A DNA stretch of 64,000 nt from Mycobacterium sp. M26 (lineage in GTDB: Bacteria > Actinomycetota > Actinomycetes > Mycobacteriales > Mycobacteriaceae). Positions 1-9,052 of this stretch are shown one piece after another. A program made the position numbers and the translations under genes. The DNA is taken from contig NZ_LN929908.1 of the NCBI RefSeq assembly GCF_001494595.1, forward strand, positions 2,083,716 to 2,147,715, given 5' to 3'. Below the pieces are notes generated by a model, which saw only the letters and a list, made by a program, of their open reading frames with translations, ran no database searches and was not told the origin of the DNA. The stretch's first letter is position 1; each line of letters opens with the position of its first letter.

Positions 1-932
1 AGGATGGTGCGCTCGGCGGTCTCGCCGCGGTAGAAGCCGATCGCCTCGGCGGCATCGCGCAACCGCACCAGGGCGTAACGGAACGCGGCGTTGGTCAGCT
101 CGTTGCGAAAGCTCAACAGGATCAACGGTTTACCGATCCAGAATGCGATGACGGTGGCCACCGCCACATAGAGCAGCACCAGCCAGAACAGCGCGTGGTC
201 GAGGGTGAACCCGAACAGGCTCAGCGGCCCGGACAGGTTCCAGAGAATCGGGGTGAACGACACCACCGACACCAGCGAGTTGATGGCACCGAACAGCAGT
301 GTGGTCGACGTGCCCACGGTCGGCGTGTTCGTCTCCGCGCCGGTGCAGGTGGTGAACACGTCGATGTCCATCTGGATGCGCTGGTCGGGGTTGTCGATCG
401 GCTTCTCGATGAATCGCCCGCGGTAGTAGGCCTCCTGGCCCAGCCAGTCACCGGTGAGCCGGTCGGTCAGCCACACCCGCCAGCGGATGATGAAGCGCTG
501 CATCAGATAGATGTCGACGATCTGCCTGCTGATGTAGACCGTCGCGATGAGCGCGAACGTCAGGATGGCCAGCCAGAATCCGTTGACACCGGAGTCGCGC
601 ACCGCGATGTTGCCGGCCCCGGCGCCCTCGAAGGCCACCTGCAGCGACGAGTAGAGGTCGTTGCTGTAGTAGCTCAGCAGCACGTCGAGACGGACGGCGA
701 TCATCGTCGAGAACAGCAGCACCCCGAGCCACGCCCAGACCACGATGCTGGACCGGCCGCGGAAGTAGCCACCGGTGATCCGCCAGAACTGGCGGCCCCA
801 GACCGTATAGCGGGCCAGCAGCACCAGCACCAAGACGGCCACCACCGCGCTGATCGCCCACGCCTTGCAGGCCCACAGCAGCGAGTGCGGGATCTCGTTG
901 CTCCAGTCCAGGGAGGGTTTGTACATCTCCAT
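1..932 (-). CDS. BacA/SbmA-type ABC transporter, N-terminal part (truncated by window edge)
   Basis: Partial gene: 310 codons are visible, running from an ATG (930-932, minus strand) off the left edge. The ATG lies 7 bases after a GAGGAG ribosome site. The protein begins MEMYKPSLDW and carries several hydrophobic segments, as in the SbmA/BacA-like membrane domain of fused ABC transporters such as M. tuberculosis Rv1819c, a broad importer of B12 and other hydrophilic solutes. The ATP-binding half should lie beyond the window. It begins 22 bases after the stop of a full-length paralogue upstream, with near-identical stretches, so the pair looks like a tandem duplication transcribed as an operon. 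Substrate is not predictable from the sequence. Confidence 0.85.
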   Translation of the reverse strand, partial: MEMYKPSLDWSNEIPHSLLWACKAWAISAVVAVLVLVLLARYTVWGRQFWRITGGYFRGRSSIVVWAWLGVLLFSTMIAVRLDVLLSYYSNDLYSSLQVAFEGAGAGNIAVRDSGVNGFWLAILTFALIATVYISRQIVDIYLMQRFIIRWRVWLTDRLTGDWLGQEAYYRGRFIEKPIDNPDQRIQMDIDVFTTCTGAETNTPTVGTSTTLLFGAINSLVSVVSFTPILWNLSGPLSLFGFTLDHALFWLVLLYVAVATVIAFWIGKPLILLSFRNELTNAAFRYALVRLRDAAEAIGFYRGETAERTI

Positions 933-954
933 GGGGCGACTCCTCGCCGTCGGC

Positions 955-2871
955 TCAGACCGGAGCCGGCTCGTTACCCTCGATCCGGCCCAGCCGCCAC
1001 TGGCCTTCCCCGAGCAGTTCCAGGTGCCGTTCGTGATGCTGCTCGACGGTGCTGCGGTGGCTGACGCTGACCAGGATCGTGTTCGGCAGCTCGGTGCGGA
1101 TCAGGTCGTAGAGCGCGTACTCCAGACCCTCATCGAGTGCCGAGGTGGCCTCGTCGAGGAACACCGCCTTGGGGCAGGTCAGCAAAACCCGGGCGAACGC
1201 GATGCGCTGCTGCTCGCCCGGCGAGAGGACCTTGGCCCAGTCCTGCACTTCGTTGAGCCGAATTGTCAAGTGCGACAACGCCACCTGGGTCAGCGCCCGC
1301 TGCAGCGACTCGTCGTCGATCTCCCCGCAGTTGGCCGGGTAGGACACCACCGTGCGCAGATCTCCCAGCGGCACGTAGGGCATCTGGGACAGGAACATCG
1401 TCGCGTGGTCGTCGATCGGGCGGCGCAGCGTGCCCGAGGTGTAGGGCCACATCTGGGCCAGGCTGCGCAGCAGGGTGGTCTTGCCGGCCCCGGACTTGCC
1501 GGTGATGACCAGCGTCTCGCCGGGCTCCAGGCGCAGGTCGATCGGGTCGACCAGCTGGGCCCCGCCGGGGGTGCGGACCTCGACGCGCTCCAGCTCGACC
1601 GAGCCGTCGTGGCTGGCCACCGTGGTCAGCTTGGGCAGCTCGCGGGCCACCGAGTTGGTCTCCACCAGTCCGTGCAGACGGATGATCGCGGCGCGGTAGG
1701 CGGCGAACGAGTCATAGGCGTTGCGGAAGAACGACAGCGAGTCGTGGATCGAGCCGAAGGCACTGGAGGACTGGGTGACGTCACCGAGTTTGATCTGCCC
1801 GGCGAACAGTCGCGGCGCCTGGATGACCAGCGGCAGCGGGTTGATGATCTGGCTCATCGTCAGGTTCCACCCGGTCAGCGCGATGGTCCGGTTCACGTAG
1901 CGCTTGTAGTTGGCGATGATCTCGGCGAACTTGCGTCGCAGCAGACCCCGCTCGGCGTCCTCGCCGCGGTAGAACCCGACCGCCTCGGCGGCGTCGCGCA
2001 GCCGCACCAGGGCGTAGCGGAACACGGCGTTGGTCAGCTCGTTGCGGAAGCTCAGCCGGATCAGCGGATGGCCGATCCAGAACGCGATGATGGTCGCGAA
2101 TAGCACGTAGACGATGACCACCCAGAACAGCGCGTGCCCGAGGGTGATGCCGGCGATGGTCAGCGGACCGGACAGGTTCCACAGGATCACCGTGAACGAG
2201 ACGACCGTCATCAGGGAGTTGATGGCGCCGAACAGCAGTGTGCTCGACGTCCCGATCATCGGGGTGTTGGGTGAGGAGCCCACCCCGGCGGTGAAGATGT
2301 CGACGTCCATCTGGATGCGCTGGTCGGGGTTGTCGACGTCGGAGTCGGTGAACCGGGTCCGGTAGTAGGCGTGATCGTCGAGCCAGTCACACGTCAACCG
2401 GTCGGTCAGCCACATGCGCCAGCGGATGATGAACCGCTGGGTCAGGTAGATGTCGAGCATCACCCGGCTGATGTAGATGGTCGCCAGGATCGCGAAGATG
2501 ATCAGCGCGATCCAAAAGCCCTTCACACCCGAGTCGCGCAGGGCCGTGTCGCCCGCGCCCGCACCCTGGAACGCGGTCTGCAACGCCGAGAACAGGTCAT
2601 TGCTGTAGTAGCTGAGCAGGACGTCGATACGCACCGAGATGACCGTCGACAGCAGCAGCACCGCGATCCAGACCCAGACCCGAATGCTCTGGCGGCCCTT
2701 GAAGTAATCACCGGTGATGCGCCAGTACTGCCTGCCCCACACCGTGTAGCGGGCCAGCAGAACCAGCACCAGCAGACTGATCACGGCGCTGATCGCCCAC
2801 GCTTTGGCAATCCACAGCAGTGAGGGCACGAGTTCGTGCCCCCAGTCCATGGACGGCGTGTACATCTCCAA
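955..2871 (-). CDS. bacA: BacA-like ABC transporter, fused membrane and ATPase domains (Rv1819c type)
   Basis: 638 residues, full length for the family. The N-terminal SbmA/BacA-like membrane domain (about residues 1-340) is followed by an ABC ATPase. Walker A GKSGAGKT is at 458-465, the signature reads LSPGEQQRIAFAR, and Walker B FLDEATSALDE has its acidic pair at D573/E574. The start is TTG at 2871, just after a strong AGGAGGAG, giving MEMYTPSMDW, which aligns with the ATG start of the downstream copy. The homologue Rv1819c imports cobalamin and hydrophilic antimicrobials such as bleomycin across the inner membrane. It is divergent from secA2, as I recall for M. tuberculosis. Which of the two copies is the orthologue is not decidable here, because the other is cut. 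Confidence 0.9.
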   Translation of the reverse strand: MEMYTPSMDWGHELVPSLLWIAKAWAISAVISLLVLVLLARYTVWGRQYWRITGDYFKGRQSIRVWVWIAVLLLSTVISVRIDVLLSYYSNDLFSALQTAFQGAGAGDTALRDSGVKGFWIALIIFAILATIYISRVMLDIYLTQRFIIRWRMWLTDRLTCDWLDDHAYYRTRFTDSDVDNPDQRIQMDVDIFTAGVGSSPNTPMIGTSSTLLFGAINSLMTVVSFTVILWNLSGPLTIAGITLGHALFWVVIVYVLFATIIAFWIGHPLIRLSFRNELTNAVFRYALVRLRDAAEAVGFYRGEDAERGLLRRKFAEIIANYKRYVNRTIALTGWNLTMSQIINPLPLVIQAPRLFAGQIKLGDVTQSSSAFGSIHDSLSFFRNAYDSFAAYRAAIIRLHGLVETNSVARELPKLTTVASHDGSVELERVEVRTPGGAQLVDPIDLRLEPGETLVITGKSGAGKTTLLRSLAQMWPYTSGTLRRPIDDHATMFLSQMPYVPLGDLRTVVSYPANCGEIDDESLQRALTQVALSHLTIRLNEVQDWAKVLSPGEQQRIAFARVLLTCPKAVFLDEATSALDEGLEYALYDLIRTELPNTILVSVSHRSTVEQHHERHLELLGEGQWRLGRIEGNEPAPV

Positions 2872-3032
2872 CGAGCACTCCTCCTACGGCGGCGTCGCAT
2901 GACGACCCGATCCAGTAGCTTCCCGGCGAACCTACCTTGGAAGTCCCGGTACGGGCGGCTGGCCGGACCAGATCACTGGCGAAATGTCAGCTTCGGCACG
3001 GACACCTCGCGTCTGGCCGCCACTGCCGCCGG

Positions 3033-3047
3033 TACCGTTGACGCGTG
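3033..3047 (+). promoter_or_regulatory. Candidate leaderless promoter of secA2
   Basis: A TACCGT (-10 pattern TANNNT) at 3033-3038 stands 6 bases before the GTG start at 3045, and no ribosome-binding site precedes that GTG. This is the usual layout of leaderless mycobacterial genes. The -35 is not obvious. Inference from spacing only. Confidence 0.45.
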
Positions 3048-5390
3048 GCGAAGAATCGCAAGACCACCACGGCCGGGCCGGGCCGCCTCAGCCGGGGGTT
3101 CTGGCGTCTGCTCGGGGCGACGACGGAGAAGACGAAGGCCGAGTCGATGGCCGAGGTCGATGCCTCTGCCGAGTTCGATGAGAAGGCCAGCGGGCTCGAC
3201 GATGAGCAGCTGAAGAAGGCCGCCGCCCTGCTCGAGCTCGACGAGCTCGCGGGTTCGGCCGACATCCCGCAGTTCCTGGCCATCGCCCGGGAGGCGGCCG
3301 AACGCACCACCGGGCTGCGCCCGTTCGATGTCCAGCTGCTCGGTGCGCTGCGGATGCTGGCCGGTGACGTCGTCGAGATGGCCACCGGTGAGGGCAAGAC
3401 GCTCTCGGGTGCCATCGCCGCCGCGGGTTACGCCCTGGCGGGACGGCACGTGCACGTCGTGACCATCAACGACTACCTGGCTCGTCGCGACGCCGAGTGG
3501 ATGGGGCCGCTGATCGAGGCCATGGGCCTCACGGTCGGCTGGATCACCGAGGACTCCACCGCCGAGGAACGCCGCGCCGCCTACCAGTGCGACGTCACCT
3601 ACGCCTCGGTCAACGAGATCGGCTTCGACGTGCTGCGCGACCAGCTGGTCACCGACGTCGCCGACCTGGTCTCGCCGAACCCTGACGTTGCCCTGATCGA
3701 CGAGGCCGACTCGGTGCTCGTCGACGAGGCCCTGGTTCCGCTGGTGCTCGCCGGCACCACCCACCGCGAGACGCCCAAACTGGACATCGTGCGGTTGGTC
3801 GGTGAACTGCAGGCCGGTCAGGACTACGACACCGATGAGGACAGCCGCAACGTCCACCTCACCGAGACGGGCGCTCAGAAGCTGGAGAAAGCCCTCGGCG
3901 GGATCGACCTCTACTCCGAGGACCACGTCGGCACCACCCTGACCGAGGTCAACGTCGCCCTGCACGCCCACGTGCTGCTGCAGCGCGACGTCCACTACAT
4001 CGTGCGCAACGGCGCGGTCCAGCTGATCAACTCCTCCCGCGGGCGCATCGCGCAGTTGCAGCGCTGGCCCGACGGCCTGCAGGCCGCCGTGGAGGCCAAG
4101 GAAGGCATCGAGACCACCGAGACCGGCGAGGTCCTGGACACCATCACGGTGCAGGCGCTGATCAACCGCTATCCCACGGTCTGCGGGATGACGGGCACCG
4201 CGCTGGCCGCCGGTGAGCAGCTGCGCCAGTTCTACAAGCTGGGCGTCTCACCGATCCCGCCGAACACCCCCAACATCCGCGAGGACCAGCCCGACCGGGT
4301 CTACATCACCGCCGCGGCCAAGACCGAAGGCATCATCGAGCACATCATCGAGGTGCACGCCACCGGCCAGCCGATCCTGGTCGGCACCCACGACGTCGCC
4401 GAATCCGAGGAGCTCTTCGAGCGGCTGGTGCGCCGCGGCGTGCCCGCGGTGGTGCTCAACGCCAAGAACGACGAGGAGGAGGCCGCCGTCATCGCCGAGG
4501 CGGGAAAGCTCGGCGCGGTCACGGTGTCGACCCAGATGGCCGGCCGCGGCACCGACATCCGGCTCGGCGGCTCCGATGTCGACGACCAGTCCGCCGACCA
4601 TGAGAAGGTGGCCGACCTCGGCGGCCTGCACGTCATCGGCACCGGCAGGCACAACACCGAACGGCTGGACAACCAGCTGCGCGGCCGAGCGGGCCGCCAG
4701 GGCGACCCGGGTTCCACGGCGTTCTTTGCCAGCTGGGAGGACGAGGTCGTCACCTCCCATATCGAGCGCGGGAAGCTGCCGCTGGACACCGACGATGCCG
4801 GACGGATCACCAGCCCGAAGGCGGCCTCGCTGCTCGACCACGCCCAGCGGGTCGCCGAGGGCCGGTTGCTCGACGTGCACGCCAACACCTGGCGCTACAA
4901 CCAGCTCATCGCCCAGCAGCGGTCCATCATCGTCGAGCGGCGCAACACGCTGTTGAGCACGGCGGCCGCGCGTGAGGAACTCGCCGAGCTGTCACCGGAG
5001 CGCTACGAGGCACTGGCGGACAAGGTCTCCGAGGAACGGCTCGAGAAGATCTGCCGCGACATCATGCTGTATCACCTGGACCGCGGCTGGGCCGACCACC
5101 TGGCCTACCTGTCCGATATCCGGGAGAGCATCCACCTTCGCGCGCTGGGCCGGCAGAACCCGCTCGACGAGTTCCACCGGATGGCCGTCGACGCGTTCGG
5201 GCACCTGGCCGCCGACGCGATCGAAGCCGCCCAGCAGACCTTCGAGACGGCCAACGTGCTCGAGGAGGAGCAGGGCCTGGATCTGTCCAAGCTGGCCCGG
5301 CCCACCTCGACGTGGACGTACATGGTGCACGACAACCCGCTCAACGACGACACCCTGTCGGCGCTGAGCCTGCCCGGGGTGTTCCGCTAG
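3045..5390 (+). CDS. secA2: Accessory preprotein translocase ATPase SecA2
   Basis: 781 residues. DEAD-type motor: Walker A ATGEGKT at 113-119, DEAD box at D219-D222, and the late helicase motif QLRGRAGRQGDPGS. It is shorter than housekeeping SecA1 and lacks the C-terminal zinc-binding Cys tail, both typical of SecA2. Near-identical long stretches to M. tuberculosis SecA2 are recognisable, including the C-terminal end SLPGVFR. It drives export of a subset of proteins (SodA, some lipoproteins and solute-binding proteins) through SecYEG and is needed for intracellular growth of pathogens. The GTG start gives MAKNRKTTTAGPGRLSRGFW. The gene heads the secA2-pgsA2-DUF881 series. Confidence 0.97.
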   Translation: MAKNRKTTTAGPGRLSRGFWRLLGATTEKTKAESMAEVDASAEFDEKASGLDDEQLKKAAALLELDELAGSADIPQFLAIAREAAERTTGLRPFDVQLLGALRMLAGDVVEMATGEGKTLSGAIAAAGYALAGRHVHVVTINDYLARRDAEWMGPLIEAMGLTVGWITEDSTAEERRAAYQCDVTYASVNEIGFDVLRDQLVTDVADLVSPNPDVALIDEADSVLVDEALVPLVLAGTTHRETPKLDIVRLVGELQAGQDYDTDEDSRNVHLTETGAQKLEKALGGIDLYSEDHVGTTLTEVNVALHAHVLLQRDVHYIVRNGAVQLINSSRGRIAQLQRWPDGLQAAVEAKEGIETTETGEVLDTITVQALINRYPTVCGMTGTALAAGEQLRQFYKLGVSPIPPNTPNIREDQPDRVYITAAAKTEGIIEHIIEVHATGQPILVGTHDVAESEELFERLVRRGVPAVVLNAKNDEEEAAVIAEAGKLGAVTVSTQMAGRGTDIRLGGSDVDDQSADHEKVADLGGLHVIGTGRHNTERLDNQLRGRAGRQGDPGSTAFFASWEDEVVTSHIERGKLPLDTDDAGRITSPKAASLLDHAQRVAEGRLLDVHANTWRYNQLIAQQRSIIVERRNTLLSTAAAREELAELSPERYEALADKVSEERLEKICRDIMLYHLDRGWADHLAYLSDIRESIHLRALGRQNPLDEFHRMAVDAFGHLAADAIEAAQQTFETANVLEEEQGLDLSKLARPTSTWTYMVHDNPLNDDTLSALSLPGVFR

Positions 5391-5393
5391 CGA

Positions 5394-5408
5394 TAGGTTC
5401 AACCCATG
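5394..5408 (+). promoter_or_regulatory. Candidate leaderless promoter of pgsA2
   Basis: TAGGTT at 5394-5399 lies 6 bases before the pgsA2 ATG (5406), directly after the secA2 stop, and no Shine-Dalgarno sequence is seen. It suggests pgsA2 can be transcribed independently of secA2. Inference from motif and spacing. Confidence 0.45.
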
Positions 5409-6014
5409 ACCAACCGCGGCGACGATCGGGTGCTGACGATCCCGAACGTGCTGTCGGTGATCCGGCTCGTGCTGATGCCGGTGTTCCTCTACCTGCTGCT
5501 GGTCACCCATGCCTATGGCTGGGCGGTGGCGATCCTGATGTTCAGCGGATTCTCCGACTGGGCCGACGGCAAGATCGCCCGCCTGGTCGACAACCAGTCC
5601 TCCCGGCTGGGCGCGCTGCTGGACCCGCTGGTGGACCGCATCTACATGCTCGCCGTCCCGCTGGGGCTCGGACTGTCCGGTGTGGTGCCGTGGTGGGTGG
5701 TCGGCACGCTCGTCGGCCGGGATGCCGTGCTGGCGGCCACCCTGCCGGTGGTCCGCAGCCGCGGCCTGGATGCCCTGCCGGTGACCTACATCGGCAAGGC
5801 CGCCACCTTCGCGTTGATGTCCGGATTCCCGCTGGTGCTGCTCGGCCAGTGGGACGCCACCTGGAGCCGGGTGATCGGCGCCTGCGGATGGGGCTTCGTC
5901 ATCTGGGGCATGGGTATGTACCTGTGGTCGGCGGTGCTCTACCTGCTGCAGGTGCGTCTGGTGGTCCGCACGCTGCCCCGAGTCCACGCCGCACGCGATG
6001 CCCACACAGGCTGA
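5406..6014 (+). CDS. pgsA2: CDP-alcohol phosphatidyltransferase family protein PgsA2
   Basis: 202 residues with several membrane helices. The CDP-alcohol phosphotransferase signature D-x2-DG-x2-AR-xn-G-x3-D-x3-D is complete: D51, D54, G55, A58, R59, G69, D73 and D77. Enzymes of this family transfer a phosphatidyl group from CDP-diacylglycerol to an alcohol acceptor at the inner membrane. The M. tuberculosis equivalent (Rv1822) is named phosphatidylglycerophosphate synthase, but mycobacteria have several paralogues and the acceptor of this one is unsettled. The 3' end overlaps the next gene by 17 bases, which implies translational coupling. Confidence 0.88.
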   Translation: MTNRGDDRVLTIPNVLSVIRLVLMPVFLYLLLVTHAYGWAVAILMFSGFSDWADGKIARLVDNQSSRLGALLDPLVDRIYMLAVPLGLGLSGVVPWWVVGTLVGRDAVLAATLPVVRSRGLDALPVTYIGKAATFALMSGFPLVLLGQWDATWSRVIGACGWGFVIWGMGMYLWSAVLYLLQVRLVVRTLPRVHAARDAHTG

Positions 6015-6912
6015 CCCCGCCCTCGGCGGCTACGACCCGCAGGCCGGGCGGCCGCCCGGCGGGATCGACCATGCCGCCCGGATTCCGCTGCCCTCACTGC
6101 TGCGCTCCCTGCTCACCGACCACCTCGACCCCGGCTACGCCGCCGCGGCGGCGCGCCGCGAGGCCGGCCAGGTCCGCACCCGCGGCGCCGACCGGCTGTG
6201 GCAGGCCGCGGCCGCATTGCTGATCGCCGCGGTGTTCGCCGGCGCGGTCGCCCAGGCCCGCTCGACAGCGCCCGGTGTCAGCGCCGCCCAGCAGGTGCTG
6301 GCCACCAGCGTGCGCACCGCCGAGGTCAACACCGACCGGCTGACCGAACGCCGCGACGCGCTGGCCGCCCAGGCCGACGACGTCCAGCGGCGCGAATTGC
6401 GCGACGACGCCACCGGCCGCGACCTGCTCAGCCGGCTGGATCAGCTGAGCCTGTCGGCCGGCACCACCGCGGTGATCGGGCCCGGCCTGGACATCACCGT
6501 CACCGACCCGAACATCGGCCGCGACCTGACCGACGTCTCCAAGCAGCGGGTCCCCGGCAGCCGCCAGGTGATCCTGGACCGGGACCTGCAACTGGTGGTG
6601 AATTCGCTGTGGGCCAGTGGGGCAGAAGCGATTTCGGTTGGCGGGGTGCGCATCGGGCCCAACGTCACCATCCGCCAGGCCGGTGGCGCCATCCTGGTGG
6701 ACAACCACCCGATCGCCAGCCCGTACACGATCCTGGCGGTCGGCCCGCCCAACACCATGCGGGAGACCTTCGAGCGCAGCGCGGGCCTGCAGCGGATGCG
6801 GCTGCTGGAGGCGTCCTACGGCGTCGGTGTCCAGGTCAGCAGCGGCGACGGCCTGTCGCTGCCCGCGGGCCCGGTCCGAGAGATTAAATTTGCCAAGCAG
6901 ATCGGGCCCTAG
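5998..6912 (+). CDS. DUF881 membrane-anchored protein (Rv1823 type)
   Basis: 304 residues: a proline-rich cytoplasmic head, one transmembrane helix at about 64-86, a short coiled-coil-like stretch, then the DUF881 domain on the outside. The ATG at 5998 overlaps the end of pgsA2. Together with the next two genes it forms the conserved actinobacterial arrangement DUF881 / small basic protein / DUF881, found beside pgsA and garA in mycobacteria. The biochemical role is unknown. An envelope or division-linked role is inferred from gene neighbourhood only. Confidence 0.85.
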   Translation: MPTQADPALGGYDPQAGRPPGGIDHAARIPLPSLLRSLLTDHLDPGYAAAAARREAGQVRTRGADRLWQAAAALLIAAVFAGAVAQARSTAPGVSAAQQVLATSVRTAEVNTDRLTERRDALAAQADDVQRRELRDDATGRDLLSRLDQLSLSAGTTAVIGPGLDITVTDPNIGRDLTDVSKQRVPGSRQVILDRDLQLVVNSLWASGAEAISVGGVRIGPNVTIRQAGGAILVDNHPIASPYTILAVGPPNTMRETFERSAGLQRMRLLEASYGVGVQVSSGDGLSLPAGPVREIKFAKQIGP

Positions 6913-6921
6913 GAAGAGGAC

Positions 6922-7254
6922 ATGATCGGAATCGCGGCACTCGTTGTGGGCATCGTGCTGGGCCTGGTGTTCCACCCGAGCGTGCCCGAGGTGATCCAGC
7001 CCTACCTGCCGATCGCCGTGGTGGCCGCACTGGACGCCGTGTTCGGCGGCCTGCGCGCCTATCTGGAGAAGATCTTCGACGCCAAGGTGTTCGTGATCTC
7101 GTTCGTCTTCAACGTCCTGGTCGCCGCGCTCATCGTCTACGTGGGCGACCAGCTCGGGGTGGGCACCCAGCTGTCCACGGCGATCATCGTGGTGCTCGGT
7201 ATCCGGATCTTCGGCAATGCCGCCGCCTTGCGCCGCAGACTGTTCGGGGCCTGA
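6922..7254 (+). CDS. Small basic membrane protein, DUF1290 (Rv1824 type)
   Basis: 110 residues, almost entirely hydrophobic, with about three membrane helices and a basic tail ending RRRLFGA. The pattern matches the DUF1290 small basic protein family that sits between two DUF881 proteins. The ATG at 6922 follows GAAGAGGAC. The stop is separated from the next ATG by one base. Function unknown. Co-conservation with the DUF881 partners suggests a membrane complex (inference). Confidence 0.85.
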   Translation: MIGIAALVVGIVLGLVFHPSVPEVIQPYLPIAVVAALDAVFGGLRAYLEKIFDAKVFVISFVFNVLVAALIVYVGDQLGVGTQLSTAIIVVLGIRIFGNAAALRRRLFGA

Positions 7255-7255
7255 G

Positions 7256-7996
7256 ATGACCGAGGGGGAGCAGCACACCGAGCCGGACCCGCCGCCGCGG
7301 CGCACCCGGACCCAGCTGGTGTTCGGGGTGCTCGGGGTGCTGCTGTGTCTGGTGCTCGGCATCGCGATCGTCACCCAGGTCCGCCAGACCGAGTCCGGGG
7401 ATGCCCTGGAGAGTGCCCGGCCCGCCGACCTGCTGGTGCTGCTGGACTCGCTGCAGCAGCGGGAGGCCGCGCTCAATACCGAGGTGGCCGAGTTGCAGCG
7501 CAACCTGGCTGCCATGCAGGCCGCGGGCAACAGCGACCAGGCGGCCATCCAGAACGCCCAGACCAGGCTGGCCGCGCTGTCGATCCTGATCGGCACGGTG
7601 GCGGCCACCGGCCCGGGAGTGAGCATCACGATCAACGACCCGGGGCCCGGGGTGGCGCCGGAAACCATGCTGGATGTGATCAACGAACTGCGGGCCGCCG
7701 GTGCCGAGGCCATGGAGATCCGGTCCGGCCAACAGGCTGTACGGGTGGGGGTCGACACCTGGGTGATCGGGGCTCCCGGCGCGCTGCAGATCGATAACCA
7801 GATCCTGAGCCCGCCGTATTCTGTTCTCGCCATTGGCGATCCGCCGACGCTGGCCGCCGCCATGAACATCCCCGGCGGTGCCGTCGACAGTGTGGAACGG
7901 GTCGGCGGAACCATGACGGTGTCCCAGACCGATCGTGTGGACATCACCACCTTGCGGCAACCGAAAGCACGCCAATACGCTCAGCCCGTCAAATGA
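7256..7996 (+). CDS. Second DUF881 membrane-anchored protein (Rv1825 type)
   Basis: 246 residues from the ATG at 7256, chosen because it abuts the previous stop and matches the family's short charged N-terminus. One membrane helix at about 20-40 is followed by a helical linker (residues about 55-110) and a DUF881 domain with the NDPGPGVAPETMLDVINELR region. It is paralogous in layout to the gene at 5998. The three genes are tightly packed and probably co-transcribed. No enzymatic motif is visible. Confidence 0.85.
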   Translation: MTEGEQHTEPDPPPRRTRTQLVFGVLGVLLCLVLGIAIVTQVRQTESGDALESARPADLLVLLDSLQQREAALNTEVAELQRNLAAMQAAGNSDQAAIQNAQTRLAALSILIGTVAATGPGVSITINDPGPGVAPETMLDVINELRAAGAEAMEIRSGQQAVRVGVDTWVIGAPGALQIDNQILSPPYSVLAIGDPPTLAAAMNIPGGAVDSVERVGGTMTVSQTDRVDITTLRQPKARQYAQPVK

Positions 7997-8015
7997 GCGT
8001 TCTCGAAGGAGCACT

Positions 8016-8411
8016 GTGAGCGAAATCCCAGCCGACCTGCGTTACACCCCCGAGCACGAGTGGGTGCGTGTCACCGGTGGCAGCACCGTGCGGGTCGGGA
8101 TCACCGACTTCGCCCAGTCCTCCCTCGGCGACGTGGTCTACGTCCAGTTGCCCGACGTCGGCACCGAGGTCACCGCGGGTGAGGCGTTCGGTGAGGTGGA
8201 GTCCACCAAGTCGGTGTCGGACCTCTACGCGCCGGTCACCGCGAAAGTAATTGCCGTCAACGGCGATCTGGATGCCAACCCGGCCCTGGTGAACTCCGAC
8301 CCCTACGGCCAGGGGTGGCTGTTGGAGCTCGAGGTCGACGGCGATAGTCTCGAACAGGGGTTGGCGGCGTTGCTCGATGCGGACGCCTATCGGGGCACAG
8401 TGACGGAATGA
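8016..8411 (+). CDS. gcvH: Glycine cleavage system H protein
   Basis: 131 residues from GTG 8016, preceded by GAAGGAG. The H protein carries lipoate and shuttles the aminomethyl group between the P, T and L proteins of the glycine cleavage system. The lipoylated lysine is K65 in the motif EVESTKSVSDLYAP. The length matches the family (about 130 residues). It lies immediately upstream of garA, and the P-protein gene gcvB is 3 kb downstream, as in M. tuberculosis (Rv1826-Rv1832). No gcvT is seen in the window. Confidence 0.96.
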   Translation: MSEIPADLRYTPEHEWVRVTGGSTVRVGITDFAQSSLGDVVYVQLPDVGTEVTAGEAFGEVESTKSVSDLYAPVTAKVIAVNGDLDANPALVNSDPYGQGWLLELEVDGDSLEQGLAALLDADAYRGTVTE

Positions 8412-8417
8412 AGTTGT

Positions 8418-8423
8418 TAGGGT
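8418..8423 (+). promoter_or_regulatory. Candidate -10 element for garA
   Basis: TAGGGT (TANNNT) in the 155-base gcvH-garA gap. A start point about 7 bases downstream would give a garA leader of roughly 135 bases. No convincing -35. Motif match only. Confidence 0.25.
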
Positions 8424-8566
8424 GCCTGCCAGTCACCGATCCGGCGGTGGTGGGCACATCGGCGACCACCGCGCGGTACGGTCGACGGAAGTGATGATGA
8501 GGGCGGACGGGCGCCTGGTGGGGCACCCCGCCAGAGATCGCCACGGCAGCCAGTGAGGAGCAGCGG

Positions 8567-9052
8567 GTGACGGACAAGGACCAGAACTCTGGGGCGGACC
8601 AGGTGTCTGACGAAGTCACCGTGGAGACGACATCTGTCTTCCGCGCGGACTTCCTCAACGAGCTGGACGCACCGGCGAGCGCAGGCGGCGAGGGCACGGT
8701 GTCCGGGGTGGAAGGCCTCCCGGTCGGTTCGGCGCTGCTGGTCGTCAAGCGTGGGCCCAATGCGGGCTCGCGGTTCCTGCTCGACCAGCCGACCACGTCG
8801 GCAGGCCGGCATCCCGACTCCGACATCTTCCTCGACGACGTCACCGTCAGCCGCCGGCATGCCGAGTTCCGGTTGGACGGCAACGAATTCCAGGTCGTCG
8901 ACGTGGGCAGCCTCAACGGCACCTACGTCAACCGCGAACCCGTCGACTCGGCCACCCTGGCCAACGGCGACGAGGTGCAGATCGGCAAGTTCCGCCTGGT
9001 CTTCCTGACCGGACCGAAGCCGGCCGACGACGAAGGCGGTCCAGGAAGCTAG
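8567..9052 (+). CDS. garA: FHA-domain metabolic switch protein GarA
   Basis: 161 residues from GTG 8567. The N-terminal regulatory motif VETTSVF contains T21 and T22, the residues known in M. tuberculosis to be phosphorylated by PknG (T21) and PknB (T22). The FHA domain follows (about residues 50-135), with the conserved GRHPDSDI, SRRHAEF and GSLNGTYVN segments. Unphosphorylated GarA binds and inhibits 2-oxoglutarate dehydrogenase/decarboxylase and glutamate dehydrogenase and activates glutamate synthase. Phosphorylation makes the FHA domain bind its own tail and switches it off. The stop overlaps the next start by one base, so garA and ftsR are translationally coupled. Confidence 0.97.
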   Translation: MTDKDQNSGADQVSDEVTVETTSVFRADFLNELDAPASAGGEGTVSGVEGLPVGSALLVVKRGPNAGSRFLLDQPTTSAGRHPDSDIFLDDVTVSRRHAEFRLDGNEFQVVDVGSLNGTYVNREPVDSATLANGDEVQIGKFRLVFLTGPKPADDEGGPGS

